Source: JANQRV01 sp964533785
Lineage (GTDB): Bacteria; Bacteroidota; Bacteroidia; Chitinophagales; Saprospiraceae
Direction: 5' to 3'
DNA: 28,361 nt
Assembly (NCBI GenBank): GCA_964533785.1
Contig: CAZHNG010000039.1
Span: 1-28,361, forward strand
Below the pieces are notes generated by a model. That model was not told where the DNA came from. It ran no database searches and saw nothing but the letters and a program-made list of their open reading frames with translations. The position numbers were made by a program, and so were the translations under genes. Below, in pieces: positions 1 to 7,531 of this stretch (within the stretch, counting starts at the first letter, position 1; each line of letters starts with the position of its first letter).

Positions 1-748
1 CGCGAATTTCGTGAAGCCTTTTTTTGTCTTCATTGAATAATACAAAATCGTCTAGATTACGAGCATAACCTTTTGCCTGCAATACCTCCTTGACGAAATG
101 ATCCATGGGCGAAAGGTATAAGTTGGCAAAGAACTGGCTGGTGAGGTTACCCATTGGTAAACCTTTTTTCCTTTTCGCAGGTGAGAAAAGGTCATCAGTA
201 TCAAAATAGTCAAGCACTATTTCTTGTGGATTAGAATTGTCGATAATCAGGTCGATTAACCATAAGGTAGGCTGACATTTAATTTTTCGACGAATGAGTT
301 GCTTTAGAACTAGGTGGTCAATGCTTGGGAAATATTTTTTAATATCGGCTTTCAGTACATACGGATAAATACGGCAATATTGCTGACATCTTTGTATACC
401 TGCGTGCGTACCCTTACCGGTTCGATTAGCATAAGAATCGTGGATAAAGGTGCGGTCAAAAATAGGTTCAATAATATTACACAAAGCGTGATGTACAACC
501 CGATCACGAAAGGGAGCCGCGCTGATCATTCTTTTTTTGGGATCATAAATTTGAAAGGTACGGTAAGGGCCAGGGTGGTAACTTTGATCTTTTAATTCTT
601 GGTGTAACGCCAATAATTCATTTTCCAGGTTGTGCTCAAAAGCAGCTACATTCGGCTTCTTTCTTTTCCCTTTTCTGGCTTTGTAAAAGGCAGTCAAAAG
701 GTTTTCAAAATCAAAAATACTTGCGTATAAATTATTAAAGCGTTTCAT
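1..748 (-). CDS. DGR reverse transcriptase, C-terminus cut by window edge
   Basis: Reverse transcriptase of a diversity-generating retroelement; it copies the template-repeat RNA with errors at adenines and the cDNA replaces the variable repeat of the target gene. The 249 visible residues show the DGR series: FRDRVVHHAL at 80-89, the first catalytic Asp in DIKKYFPSID (D135), the DGR-type GLPMGNLTSQ at 196-205 (where other RTs have QG-x-x-x-SP), and the second catalytic pair in RNLDDF (D233, D234). The usual YxDD tyrosine reads as Asn231. The ATG at 746-748 is the first start and fits the family N-terminus; the thumb domain lies beyond position 1. It is divergent from avd with only 3 bp between start codons, and points the same way as the TR and the target gene. 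Group II intron or retron RT is less likely given the NLTSQ motif and the TR/VR pair nearby. Confidence 0.93.
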   Translation of the reverse strand, partial: MKRFNNLYASIFDFENLLTAFYKARKGKRKKPNVAAFEHNLENELLALHQELKDQSYHPGPYRTFQIYDPKKRMISAAPFRDRVVHHALCNIIEPIFDRTFIHDSYANRTGKGTHAGIQRCQQYCRIYPYVLKADIKKYFPSIDHLVLKQLIRRKIKCQPTLWLIDLIIDNSNPQEIVLDYFDTDDLFSPAKRKKGLPMGNLTSQFFANLYLSPMDHFVKEVLQAKGYARNLDDFVLFNEDKKRLHEIR

Positions 749-751
749 AAG

Positions 752-1099
752 ATGAAAGATGATCAAAATACTACCGTTCTAACGGAAACTTACGAATTGC
801 TCAATGAATTGATCACCGTTTTGGGTAAATTTCCCAGAGATCAAAGATTTCTCCTCGGTGATCGTATCCAGAATATGGTTTCCGATGTGCTGGAATTATT
901 AATTGAAGCATTTTATTTGCCCCGCACGCAAAAAGCTCCTCATCTACAAAAAGTTAATATTACCTTGGAGAAACTCCGGTACTTTATCCGTCTCGCACAC
1001 CAACGCAATTATCTCTCTACAGGAAAGTACAAACAGCTTTCGGAACATCTCAATAGCATCGGCCGGCAAGTCGGTGGCTGGCTAAAAAAGGTACGATAA
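752..1099 (+). CDS. avd: DGR accessory variability determinant (Avd-like)
   Basis: 115-aa all-helical protein of the Avd / 23S-rRNA-intervening-sequence four-helix-bundle family. Avd forms a basic pentamer that binds the DGR RT and the template RNA and is needed for mutagenic cDNA synthesis. Family signs are FPRDQRFLLGDRIQ near residues 27-40, the LLELLIEAFY helix, a KLRYFIRLAHQ helix, and the terminal IGRQVGGWLKKVR, rich in Lys/Arg as expected for RNA binding. Length matches the family. It is encoded on the plus strand while RT, TR and target are all on the minus strand, so it is inverted relative to the common target-avd-TR-RT order. Its promoter and leader must lie inside the RT reading frame, and readthrough from it would be antisense to the TR. 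Identification is firm at family level. Confidence 0.9.
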   Translation: MKDDQNTTVLTETYELLNELITVLGKFPRDQRFLLGDRIQNMVSDVLELLIEAFYLPRTQKAPHLQKVNITLEKLRYFIRLAHQRNYLSTGKYKQLSEHLNSIGRQVGGWLKKVR

Positions 1100-1288
1100 G
1101 GCAGCCGGCCAGGCAAGATCTTCGGAATACCCTACCAATCTCACCTGGTTGACTACATTATTCGGCTTCGCTGTAGCAAAACACCGGACACGGCGCTGGA
1201 CTATACAACGCGCCCCTCACAGGACGCCGACAACCGCACGCTCCGCAGGACACACTTGCAGCCTGCAGACTCTGGCAATTGTACAGTG

Positions 1289-1407
1289 CTGGGCCACCCG
1301 AAAACCGTTGTTGTTGTTCCTGTTATCAGGATTGTTCCTGTTGCGATTCGCAACGCGACAGTTTGCTGTATTGTTGTTCCACGAACCGCCACGCAACACA
1401 CGATACG
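1289..1407 (-). repeat. DGR template repeat (TR)
   Basis: 119-bp template copy of the VR at 1960-2078, constant offset 671 and no gaps. Read on the minus strand it would encode a Asn-rich version of the target C-terminus (GGSWNNNTANC, then NRNRNNPDNRNNNNG, then GFRVAQ), the AAC/AAT-rich composition typical of a TR. Of its 34 adenines on that strand, 19 are changed in the VR (12 A-to-G, 7 A-to-T), and none of the other 85 positions differs. Homology stops at 1408 on one side. On the other side a C/G mismatch at 1288 (VR 1959) marks the end of the shared initiation region GGTTTTCGGGTGGCCCAG. The TR RNA is presumably transcribed on the minus strand and its 3' flank runs toward avd and RT. Confidence 0.96.
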
Positions 1408-1464
1408 ATCCTCAAGTTTTCGCGCCTGCCCATACCCAAAAATAGTAAAAATACCTGTCTAACC

Positions 1465-1661
1465 CTAGTGCTTTGGGGATAAAGTCATTGATACTTAAGT
1501 TGAAGTTATTTTTTAACTAATCAGCGAAGGAATGGGGAGGGGCCCTATTCCTGAGCTTGGTTCGCGACTTTAGCCTTCGCTAAATGAGCGGTTCTACAAC
1601 GAAGAGTAGTTGGAAAAGAACAAAACTTGGGGTGTCAAGGATTTTGTTCCCAAAGCACTAG
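1465..1661. repeat. 13-bp inverted repeat pair bounding 197 bp upstream of the TR
   Basis: CTAGTGCTTTGGG at 1465-1477 and its exact reverse complement at 1649-1661 enclose a non-coding stretch. A second nested pair, AGCGAAGG (1523-1530) and CCTTCGCT (1574-1581), lies inside. There is no open reading frame. It could be a small non-autonomous element or a folded leader of the TR RNA. No target-site duplication is evident by eye. The rest of the 1408-1953 gap holds no gene. Confidence 0.35.
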
Positions 1662-1721
1662 CCCAATTTGATTTTCATACGTCCAACAAGGGAAATACTG
1701 GTTGTAAATGAAACGGGCATT

Positions 1722-1759
1722 ATCGGAATGACATGCCGAAGGCAGTCAAGAATTCCGAT
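1722..1759. repeat. Branched stem-loop between target gene and TR
   Basis: ATCGGAAT at 1722-1729 pairs with ATTCCGAT at 1752-1759. Inside, GAC/GTC and TGCC/GGCA continue the stem with small bulges to a GAA loop, about 15 pairs in total. No T-tract follows on either strand, so it does not look like an intrinsic terminator. It sits in the non-coding 1408-1953 interval that a minus-strand TR transcript would cross. Confidence 0.4.
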
Positions 1760-1931
1760 CTACAATAGTAACGGGTAACATATAAACAACACCATATATC
1801 TACACCAAAAACGAAATCCAGTCAGGCTCTAAAATCCGTGCCAATCCCAAAATCCAAATAATCCGTGTTCAAATTTTCCGCGCGCGACCGCCTGCGGCGG
1901 TAACCAAAAGAAAAAGGGTAAAAAAGTAAGA

Positions 1932-1946
1932 TCCGCCGATGGCGGA
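1932..1946. promoter_or_regulatory. Hairpin just downstream of the VR stop codon
   Basis: Perfect 6-bp inverted repeat TCCGCC / GGCGGA with a 3-nt loop, 7 bp beyond the target stop codon. DGRs of the Bordetella phage type need a hairpin or cruciform a few bases after the VR for efficient retrohoming, and the position fits. A second GC-rich hairpin (ACCGCC-TGC-GGCGGT) lies at 1887-1901. A T-rich stretch after the first hairpin on the minus strand means a weak terminator is also possible. The role is inferred from position only. Confidence 0.4.
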
Positions 1947-1953
1947 AAAAGGG

Positions 1954-4900
1954 TTAGTCCTGGGCCACCCGAAAACCGTAGTCGACGTTCCAGTTATCAG
2001 GATCGTCCCTGTCGCGAATCGCAACGCGACAGACCGCCGCAACGACGTCCCACGAACCGCCACGCAACACACGATACGTGCCGGTGGCCGGGCCGGCGGG
2101 ATTATCCTGCGGACTTTCGGCGTAGTAGTTTTCGCCGTACCAATCCTGACACCATTCGTATACATTGCCGCTCATATCGTACAAGCCCAGTTCGTTCGGG
2201 TTTTTGTTGCCAACCTGGTGGGTAGTACTATTAGAATTGCTGAGATACCAGGCTACTTCATCCAGATCATTGCTGCCGCTGTACTTATATTGCTGCGATG
2301 AAAGCCCGCCGCGGGCCGCAAATTCCCACTCCGCTTCGGTGGGCAGGCGGAAAGGCCGGTTGGTCTTTTGGCTGAGCCAGCGGCAATACTCGTAAGCACC
2401 GTACCAGGTGACGTTAACGATGGGATGTTTTTCGTAACCGGGGGCGGGTTGCCATTGGTTACCATCTGTTTTTTGTACGCCCCAGCGGTATTCGTAGACC
2501 ATTTTTTGGCCGGCATAGTCCCCGGTTTTAATCTCATCACTACCGTAATCGTTGAGGAAGGCCGCAAATTCTTCGTTGGTCACCTCATAACGGCCAATGG
2601 AAAAATCATCCACCCGCACCGTATGCGGTGGTTTTTCTCTATCTAAACAATCCTCCCCCTGCTCTTCCGTACAACCCATGGTAAATTCCCCGCCGGTGAC
2701 GCGCACCATTTCGGGGATGGGGAGATCGGGAGAGGCTTGCACTTCTTCCAAACCAAGTTTAGCTTTCAACTGGCCAAAGGGTATTTGCATGCGGCTATTC
2801 AAAGGATAGGTCTTTTGGTTGCTTTCCAGGCTTTGCAAGTAGTCAATGACTTTATTGCGGTCGCTGGCATTCAATTGATCGAGGTTATCATTGAGGTAGT
2901 TGAGGATGTTCTCCAATTGGCCATCATCGAGTAATGATATTTCCAGGAGGGAATCCAGGTTGAGTTGGGCGATGGATACCGCCGGACGATCCGCATTGTC
3001 CAGCGGGTCACTACCGTTGGTGATCTCTGCGCCATCGCTTACGCCATCCCCGTCCGTATCGGCCTTATTCGGATCGGTCTGATGGGTGTTGACCTCATCG
3101 CCGTCGTTGAGGCCGTCGCCGTCGCTATCGGTGGTAGTACTGGGTACGCTGGTATCCTGGCAGGCTTCTATTTTTTGGAGCACCTCCGCATTTCCGGGAT
3201 CAAGGTATAGGGCGCGTTCGTACTTTTCTGTGGCTTCATTACAGGCACCAGCCGCTGCAAAGGTATCGCCCTCTTCAACCAGCCTTGCAAAGGTGCGTTG
3301 TATTTCATCATTGAGGGTATTCAATTTTTCCTGGACAAGGGAGTTGTTGTAGTTTAAGGATAAAGCCTGCCGGTATCGGTCTATGGCTGCGGGCCAAAAT
3401 TCCTCGCCCTGGTTTTCCAGTGCTTCTGCTTCCCGGATTAAGTTGTCGAAGGTAGTTGCTATTCTTGAAGTTTCCTGTTCAGGCGCTGCTCTAAAGGATG
3501 GCGGACAGGCCTGCAATTGATCTCGGTGCAAGGGATCGATCAGGTCATACCGGTAAGCAAAAGCAAAATAAGGGCAAGCAGTATTGCGCAGGGAATCCGT
3601 TAATACTTGCCAATCGGTACCAATAGCAGCTCCTGCTTCCAAGCCACCGTTGAACAAGCGGGCCCCTTTGCGATAGGCCGCCGCCGCTACATTCTTGAAT
3701 AGGGTATCGGTCTGGATGGTGTCTCGTAAAAATAAAAGGCTATCGGCCCGCATGGTGCTGTCCGCCTGCGGTAGTTGCTCGTTTTCAATAGCATCCAGGA
3801 TGAGCCTTTCCTTGTAGAGGATCGTATCCCGCATATCCTGCAAGCAAAGCTGCAGGCTGCCGTAGGAGAGGGGATCTTCGCAGGTTTCAAATACGGGCTT
3901 CCAGCCGAAAATTAACGCCGCGCTCAGCAACAGCCATACCGTCACGGCCCAGGTCCAGTCTTTCCAGCCGAAGAAGGGCCGTCCTTCGGGGTAGATAAAA
4001 GGTTTCCAGCTTTCGGGCACTACGAAGTCGATGCGGTTGCGGGGTCGGTCGAGGTATTTGAAGATGACAAAGTCGGGATCGTGGCCGGCGGCGAGGTATT
4101 CGCGGAATTCGGTTTCCAGTTTTTTGCGTTCGGCTTCATCGTCGACGAAGAGGAGCTTATTGATGACGATGTTCATGCGGTATTCGTCGTAGGCGATGGC
4201 ATCGGCATCGGGTTTGGGGGCTTCCTGTAGCAGTTGGTCGAGTTGCTGGCGTAAAGCTTTTTCCTGGCCTATTTCTTCCAGGTAATGCAACAATTGTTGC
4301 CGCGCCTCATCGGGTATTTTGCCTTCAATGAACCAGGGCAGGCGAAAGAGCACCTCCAGGTTGCCCAGGGAGACGAGGGGTTCTGTATCTTGCGGGGTGA
4401 GGAGCTGGCCGAGTTGTAAAGTCAGGTCCCAGTGCAGCGACGGATAGATGGCGCAGGCGGCGATCCAGCGGATGAGGGATTCGTCGAAGTGGGCGCGCAG
4501 GGTAGCGATGAGGTCGGCTTGTTCTTTCAGGTTGATGGGCTTGGGGGCCGACGTTTTGAGGGTAGCCAGCACTTCGGTATAGTCGGTGCTTTCTTCGGCT
4601 TCGAATTGGTCGAGCGTCCATTCGATGCCGGGCAGGGAAGCCGGCGCCATATTAAAGAGCTCAGAAAGATTGGCTTCGCGGCGGCCCCAGACGCTGGCGG
4701 GGCGGGTGGAGAGGATGGCGCGTTCTTTCCAGGAGCGGAAGATGGCCGTCCATTTGGACAATTTGTTGTTGAGGGGGCTGAGCAGGTGGTGGCCGCTGCC
4801 CATGATGAGCAGGCGGGCGTCGAGGTAGCGGTGCTGCAGTTCCTTCAGGTTGATGCCGTAGGGATGGGCTTCATTGAAGCAGAGGCGCGGGTCGCCGTCG

Positions 4901-6126
4901 TAGAAAAAGCGTTCGGCGTACACTTCATTGGCTTTGAAAGACTGGTAGAGGGCATCGAAAAGCCGGGCGCGGTGATCGTTGTAGGCATGGCGGTCGATGA
5001 GGAAGAGGTATTCCGGCGGCCGCGTCTGTTCGCGGTAGGCGAAGGTGATGCGTCCGCCTTTGTTGATGCTGGCGCGGATGGTAGCGGGTACGTCGAGGTG
5101 TTGGTAGCCGGCTTCCTGGCGTTGCCGCATCTGGTTGAGCGTACCCTGAAGCTGGTCCTCCATGACGATGTCGCGCTGCTGGTCCAGGTGGATGTTCCAG
5201 ACGTAAGGCGGCTGGTCGCGCGATTCGATCTCCGCTACCAGTTTTTGACGGCGACGGGCCAGGTAGCGGACGAGTACCCACAGGATAGCCGCCAACAAGG
5301 AAATGAGCAGGGCCTTTATCCAGGCGCCGTATTTTTCCCAGAGGCTTGCCAGTCTTTGTTGGTTAGCATCTACGGACAAGTCGGCGATATCGTGCGGATA
5401 GGGGATCTCTTTTTCCGGGATCTTCAAAGTGTCGGGAGGAGTGGGTGGTTCCACCGGTGGTTCGGTTATGTTTACGGTATAGCGAAAAGTATCCGTCACT
5501 TCCGGGCTGTAGCGGGCGTAGACGTCCAACCGTAAAGTACCGATGGTGTCGGCAGCCCGGAAGATAAAGTTGTATTGGTTATAGCCTATACTGTCGAGCT
5601 CATAATTTCCAAATACCGTATCCACCCCTGTTTGCTGGCCATCCGCAAAACTGAGATAACGCAGGGTATCCTCCCGCTGCAAGTCGATACGCTGGAAACT
5701 GGAATCCAGGCGAAAGACGGGTAAATTTCTATTGTAAGCTTTACCCGGTTCCAGTTCTTTCTCCTGCAACCAGTAATAGACACCTCCTACGGCCAGGGCC
5801 GTGATCACCAATAGCAGCAGGAACAAGTACCACCAGGGGCGGCTTTTATCGATCGGCGGTGGGGCCGGCGGTACTGTTTTTCCCAGCTCCTGTACATCCG
5901 CCCAGCAAGCGTCGAATAATTCGTAAAAGTGATCCTGTTCTTCTTTATTGGTCGTAAAAAGAGGGGCTAGTTTGGTTTTGAGGGCTTCCGGCGGTAGATC
6001 GGCCGGCAGTTTGTGCATCAGTTCCTGCAACTGCAATTGTTTACCAACACCCATGGGGTAGTGTTCTGCTTCCAGGCGTGCAAGCAGTAGGGAGAGGAGA
6101 TGATATTTTTGGGTGTTGAGTAACAT
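1954..6126 (-). CDS. DGR target: membrane vWA-like / TPR / TSP3 / FGE-sulfatase (C-type lectin) protein
   Basis: 1390-aa diversified target. Seen in order: helical N-terminus (1-85) with a LAPLFTTNKEEQDHFYELFD segment resembling the N-terminus of CoxE-type vWA partners of MoxR; membrane segment about 98-119; beta-rich domain 125-222 with a Pro-rich linker; membrane segment about 270-289 followed by RYLARRRQK; vWA-like region about 370-480 beginning EYLFLIDRHAYND, where the metal-site DxSxS is degenerate; helical region to 690; membrane segment about 726-742; TPR-like helices 885-990; two Ca-binding thrombospondin type 3 units at 1000-1040; and a formylglycine-generating-enzyme/sulfatase-modifying-factor domain 1137-1390 (VTGGEFTMG, RLPTEAEWEFAARGG, GNVYEWCQDW, RVLRGGSW) ending in the VR. 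The positive-inside rule puts the vWA-like part in the cytosol and the TPR-TSP3-VR part outside the membrane. It is the last gene of a minus-strand run with MoxR, iSTAND-like and EAD-like genes. Domain calls are firm for FGE and TSP3, moderate for vWA. Confidence 0.88.
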   Translation of the reverse strand: MLLNTQKYHLLSLLLARLEAEHYPMGVGKQLQLQELMHKLPADLPPEALKTKLAPLFTTNKEEQDHFYELFDACWADVQELGKTVPPAPPPIDKSRPWWYLFLLLLVITALAVGGVYYWLQEKELEPGKAYNRNLPVFRLDSSFQRIDLQREDTLRYLSFADGQQTGVDTVFGNYELDSIGYNQYNFIFRAADTIGTLRLDVYARYSPEVTDTFRYTVNITEPPVEPPTPPDTLKIPEKEIPYPHDIADLSVDANQQRLASLWEKYGAWIKALLISLLAAILWVLVRYLARRRQKLVAEIESRDQPPYVWNIHLDQQRDIVMEDQLQGTLNQMRQRQEAGYQHLDVPATIRASINKGGRITFAYREQTRPPEYLFLIDRHAYNDHRARLFDALYQSFKANEVYAERFFYDGDPRLCFNEAHPYGINLKELQHRYLDARLLIMGSGHHLLSPLNNKLSKWTAIFRSWKERAILSTRPASVWGRREANLSELFNMAPASLPGIEWTLDQFEAEESTDYTEVLATLKTSAPKPINLKEQADLIATLRAHFDESLIRWIAACAIYPSLHWDLTLQLGQLLTPQDTEPLVSLGNLEVLFRLPWFIEGKIPDEARQQLLHYLEEIGQEKALRQQLDQLLQEAPKPDADAIAYDEYRMNIVINKLLFVDDEAERKKLETEFREYLAAGHDPDFVIFKYLDRPRNRIDFVVPESWKPFIYPEGRPFFGWKDWTWAVTVWLLLSAALIFGWKPVFETCEDPLSYGSLQLCLQDMRDTILYKERLILDAIENEQLPQADSTMRADSLLFLRDTIQTDTLFKNVAAAAYRKGARLFNGGLEAGAAIGTDWQVLTDSLRNTACPYFAFAYRYDLIDPLHRDQLQACPPSFRAAPEQETSRIATTFDNLIREAEALENQGEEFWPAAIDRYRQALSLNYNNSLVQEKLNTLNDEIQRTFARLVEEGDTFAAAGACNEATEKYERALYLDPGNAEVLQKIEACQDTSVPSTTTDSDGDGLNDGDEVNTHQTDPNKADTDGDGVSDGAEITNGSDPLDNADRPAVSIAQLNLDSLLEISLLDDGQLENILNYLNDNLDQLNASDRNKVIDYLQSLESNQKTYPLNSRMQIPFGQLKAKLGLEEVQASPDLPIPEMVRVTGGEFTMGCTEEQGEDCLDREKPPHTVRVDDFSIGRYEVTNEEFAAFLNDYGSDEIKTGDYAGQKMVYEYRWGVQKTDGNQWQPAPGYEKHPIVNVTWYGAYEYCRWLSQKTNRPFRLPTEAEWEFAARGGLSSQQYKYSGSNDLDEVAWYLSNSNSTTHQVGNKNPNELGLYDMSGNVYEWCQDWYGENYYAESPQDNPAGPATGTYRVLRGGSWDVVAAVCRVAIRDRDDPDNWNVDYGFRVAQD
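1960..2078 (-). repeat. DGR variable repeat (VR) at 3' end of the target gene
   Basis: Last 40 codons (residues 1350-1389) of the 1390-aa target gene. Compared with the TR it carries 19 substitutions, all at template adenines: 13 amino-acid changes (Asn to Asp, Val, Ile or Tyr; Thr to Ala; Arg to Trp) and one silent GCA-to-GCG. Variable residues are 1360-1363, 1365, 1370, 1372, 1374, 1375, 1379 and 1381-1383. Invariant LRGGSW, CRVA, PDN and GFRVAQ blocks form the scaffold of the C-type-lectin-like fold. The invariant 3' end just before the stop serves as the initiation-of-mutagenic-homology segment. Confidence 0.96.
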
Positions 6127-6598
6127 GCAGGGTTATTTTTGGGAACCACGGAGAACACGGAGTTCACGGAGATGAATTGTTTTTGGATTTGGGGATTTTT
6201 TTGGGGAACCATGGAGAATAAGGAGTTCATGGAGATTTATTGTGTCATGAACTTCCTTGCGGAAATAGTGAGATAGATCTATTTGATTGAGATTTAGTTT
6301 GCTCCGCAAATATACGAGACCACGGAGGTTGAATATTTTTAATTTTGAAAAGCAGGTTGGCTTCGTAAGCTTGGTTGTGCTTGTAAGCTGAATATCTTTA
6401 TGTGACGATATTTGATGATACACTGGATTGTCAATTTTATTTTTTTGAAAATAGAACATATTGAGTGATTATTATTCGCCACAAGAACACAAAACATCAA
6501 ATTCTCATGAAATTTTGAGAGACGAAGTCTTGAAAAATACAAACAAAAAACAAAAAAAACTCCATGGACTCCGTGTTCTCCGTGGTTCAAAACCCCCT
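6127..6598. repeat. Non-coding spacer bounded by CCACGGAGAACACGGAG inverted repeats
   Basis: 472 bp without a credible gene between the MoxR stop and the target start. A 21-bp segment at 6143-6163 (core CCACGGAGAACACGGAG) recurs as a perfect inverted copy at 6568-6588, and a diverged direct copy lies near 6205-6235. This type of repeat is common between genes in many bacteria and gives rise to spurious short ORFs containing NHGEHGVHG. The promoter and leader of the DGR target must lie here if it is not co-transcribed with MoxR. Confidence 0.75.
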
Positions 6599-7525
6599 CT
6601 ATGCCCTTACCAATCTCCGCAGCGCCTCCAAATCCTCCCGCGTCTTCGCCAACACCGAATAAGACACCGCCAGTTTATGCTGCTGATCCTCCGACATACC
6701 CGCCTCGTGGTCGAGCAGGGCCGGGGAGAAGCCAATGCGTTTGAGCAGTAGCGTCCAGGCGATCAGCTCAGCGGTCGCCGGTGGCTTTTTCAGCTTCAGC
6801 TTTTTGTCTTTGCGGATATGGTTAAAATGATGGACGATTTTTTCCAGGTCCTCACCCGTGTAGCCTTCCACTTTTTCGCTGACGATCTGCAACAGGCTTT
6901 CCGCAGTAGGAAATTCGATATGGTAATAGACCAAACGCCGCAGGAAAGCATCGGGCAGGTTTTTTTCCGAGTTGGAGGTCATCACGATGATGGGGCGGTT
7001 CTCTTTGCCGGTGCGGTAGTTTTTTCCGATTTCCGGTACTTCGAAGAACAGATCTTCGATAGCGGCCAGCACATCATTGGGCAAATCGCGCGGTGCTTTG
7101 TCGATCTCGTCGATGAGTACGACCTGCCGTTGTCCCGAAACGATGGCGGCGCCAATGCCCTGGTAGCGGATGTAACGCTGCTCCAGCTCGTCGGGCGATA
7201 AGGGTACGGGATTGTTCTGGTTGTATTGGAAATGCCCCAGCGCATCGTATTTATAAAAGAGATCCGTTGCCGTAGAGGTCGTTTGTGCATTGAAGACGAT
7301 CGGTGCTCCTAAGCGAAAACGCCAGGCGACGTGGTGCGCCAGTTGGGTCTTCCCCGTTCCCGGCTCTCCCGTCACCAGTAGCGGTTGCCCTAACGAGAGG
7401 GCGACGTTGACGGCATCCTTCAGCCCTTCCGAAGGGCGGTACAAGGAGGGATCGTTCAGCTTTTCGTTGGGTTGGAAGGGAGGGAGATCGCGTTGTCCGT
7501 CCGTTCCGTATTGATAGAAATCCAT
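6599..7525 (-). CDS. MoxR-family AAA+ ATPase
   Basis: 308-aa AAA+ chaperone-type ATPase of the MoxR group. MoxR proteins act as hexamers with vWA-domain partners to remodel or activate client proteins. Walker A is GEPGTGKT (53-60), Walker B is VVLIDE (135-140) followed by IDKAPRDLPNDVL, sensor 1 is MTSNSEK (182-188), and an arginine-finger candidate is R196/R197 in AFLRRL. The length is that of a stand-alone MoxR. It is encoded between the iSTAND-like gene (159 bp upstream) and the vWA-like DGR target (472 bp downstream), the expected partner relationship. The ATG at 7523-7525 lies only 6 bp from a GGTTATGG repeat array that replaces a normal leader. The family call is firm; its client is an inference. 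Confidence 0.93.
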   Translation of the reverse strand: MDFYQYGTDGQRDLPPFQPNEKLNDPSLYRPSEGLKDAVNVALSLGQPLLVTGEPGTGKTQLAHHVAWRFRLGAPIVFNAQTTSTATDLFYKYDALGHFQYNQNNPVPLSPDELEQRYIRYQGIGAAIVSGQRQVVLIDEIDKAPRDLPNDVLAAIEDLFFEVPEIGKNYRTGKENRPIIVMTSNSEKNLPDAFLRRLVYYHIEFPTAESLLQIVSEKVEGYTGEDLEKIVHHFNHIRKDKKLKLKKPPATAELIAWTLLLKRIGFSPALLDHEAGMSEDQQHKLAVSYSVLAKTREDLEALRRLVRA

Positions 7526-7531
7526 AATTTT

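Noticed and set aside
1..748. Retron or group II intron reverse transcriptase
   Set aside because: The NLTSQ motif, the adjacent avd and the adenine-specific TR/VR pair fit a DGR; no intron structure or msr/msd-like RNA was seen.
1149..1462. Several overlapping ORFs across the TR
   Set aside because: The TR is a template copy with no start context or full domain; the ORFs arise from its open Asn-rich frame and antisense.
4432..5535. 367-aa open frame on the plus strand
   Set aside because: It lies fully antisense to the well-supported DGR target, shows no domain, and has Val/Gly/Phe-rich composition typical of an antisense shadow.
6133..6590. Short minus-strand ORFs with NHGEHGVHG and similar
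   Set aside because: They are translations of the intergenic CCACGGAG repeat, a known source of spurious gene calls.
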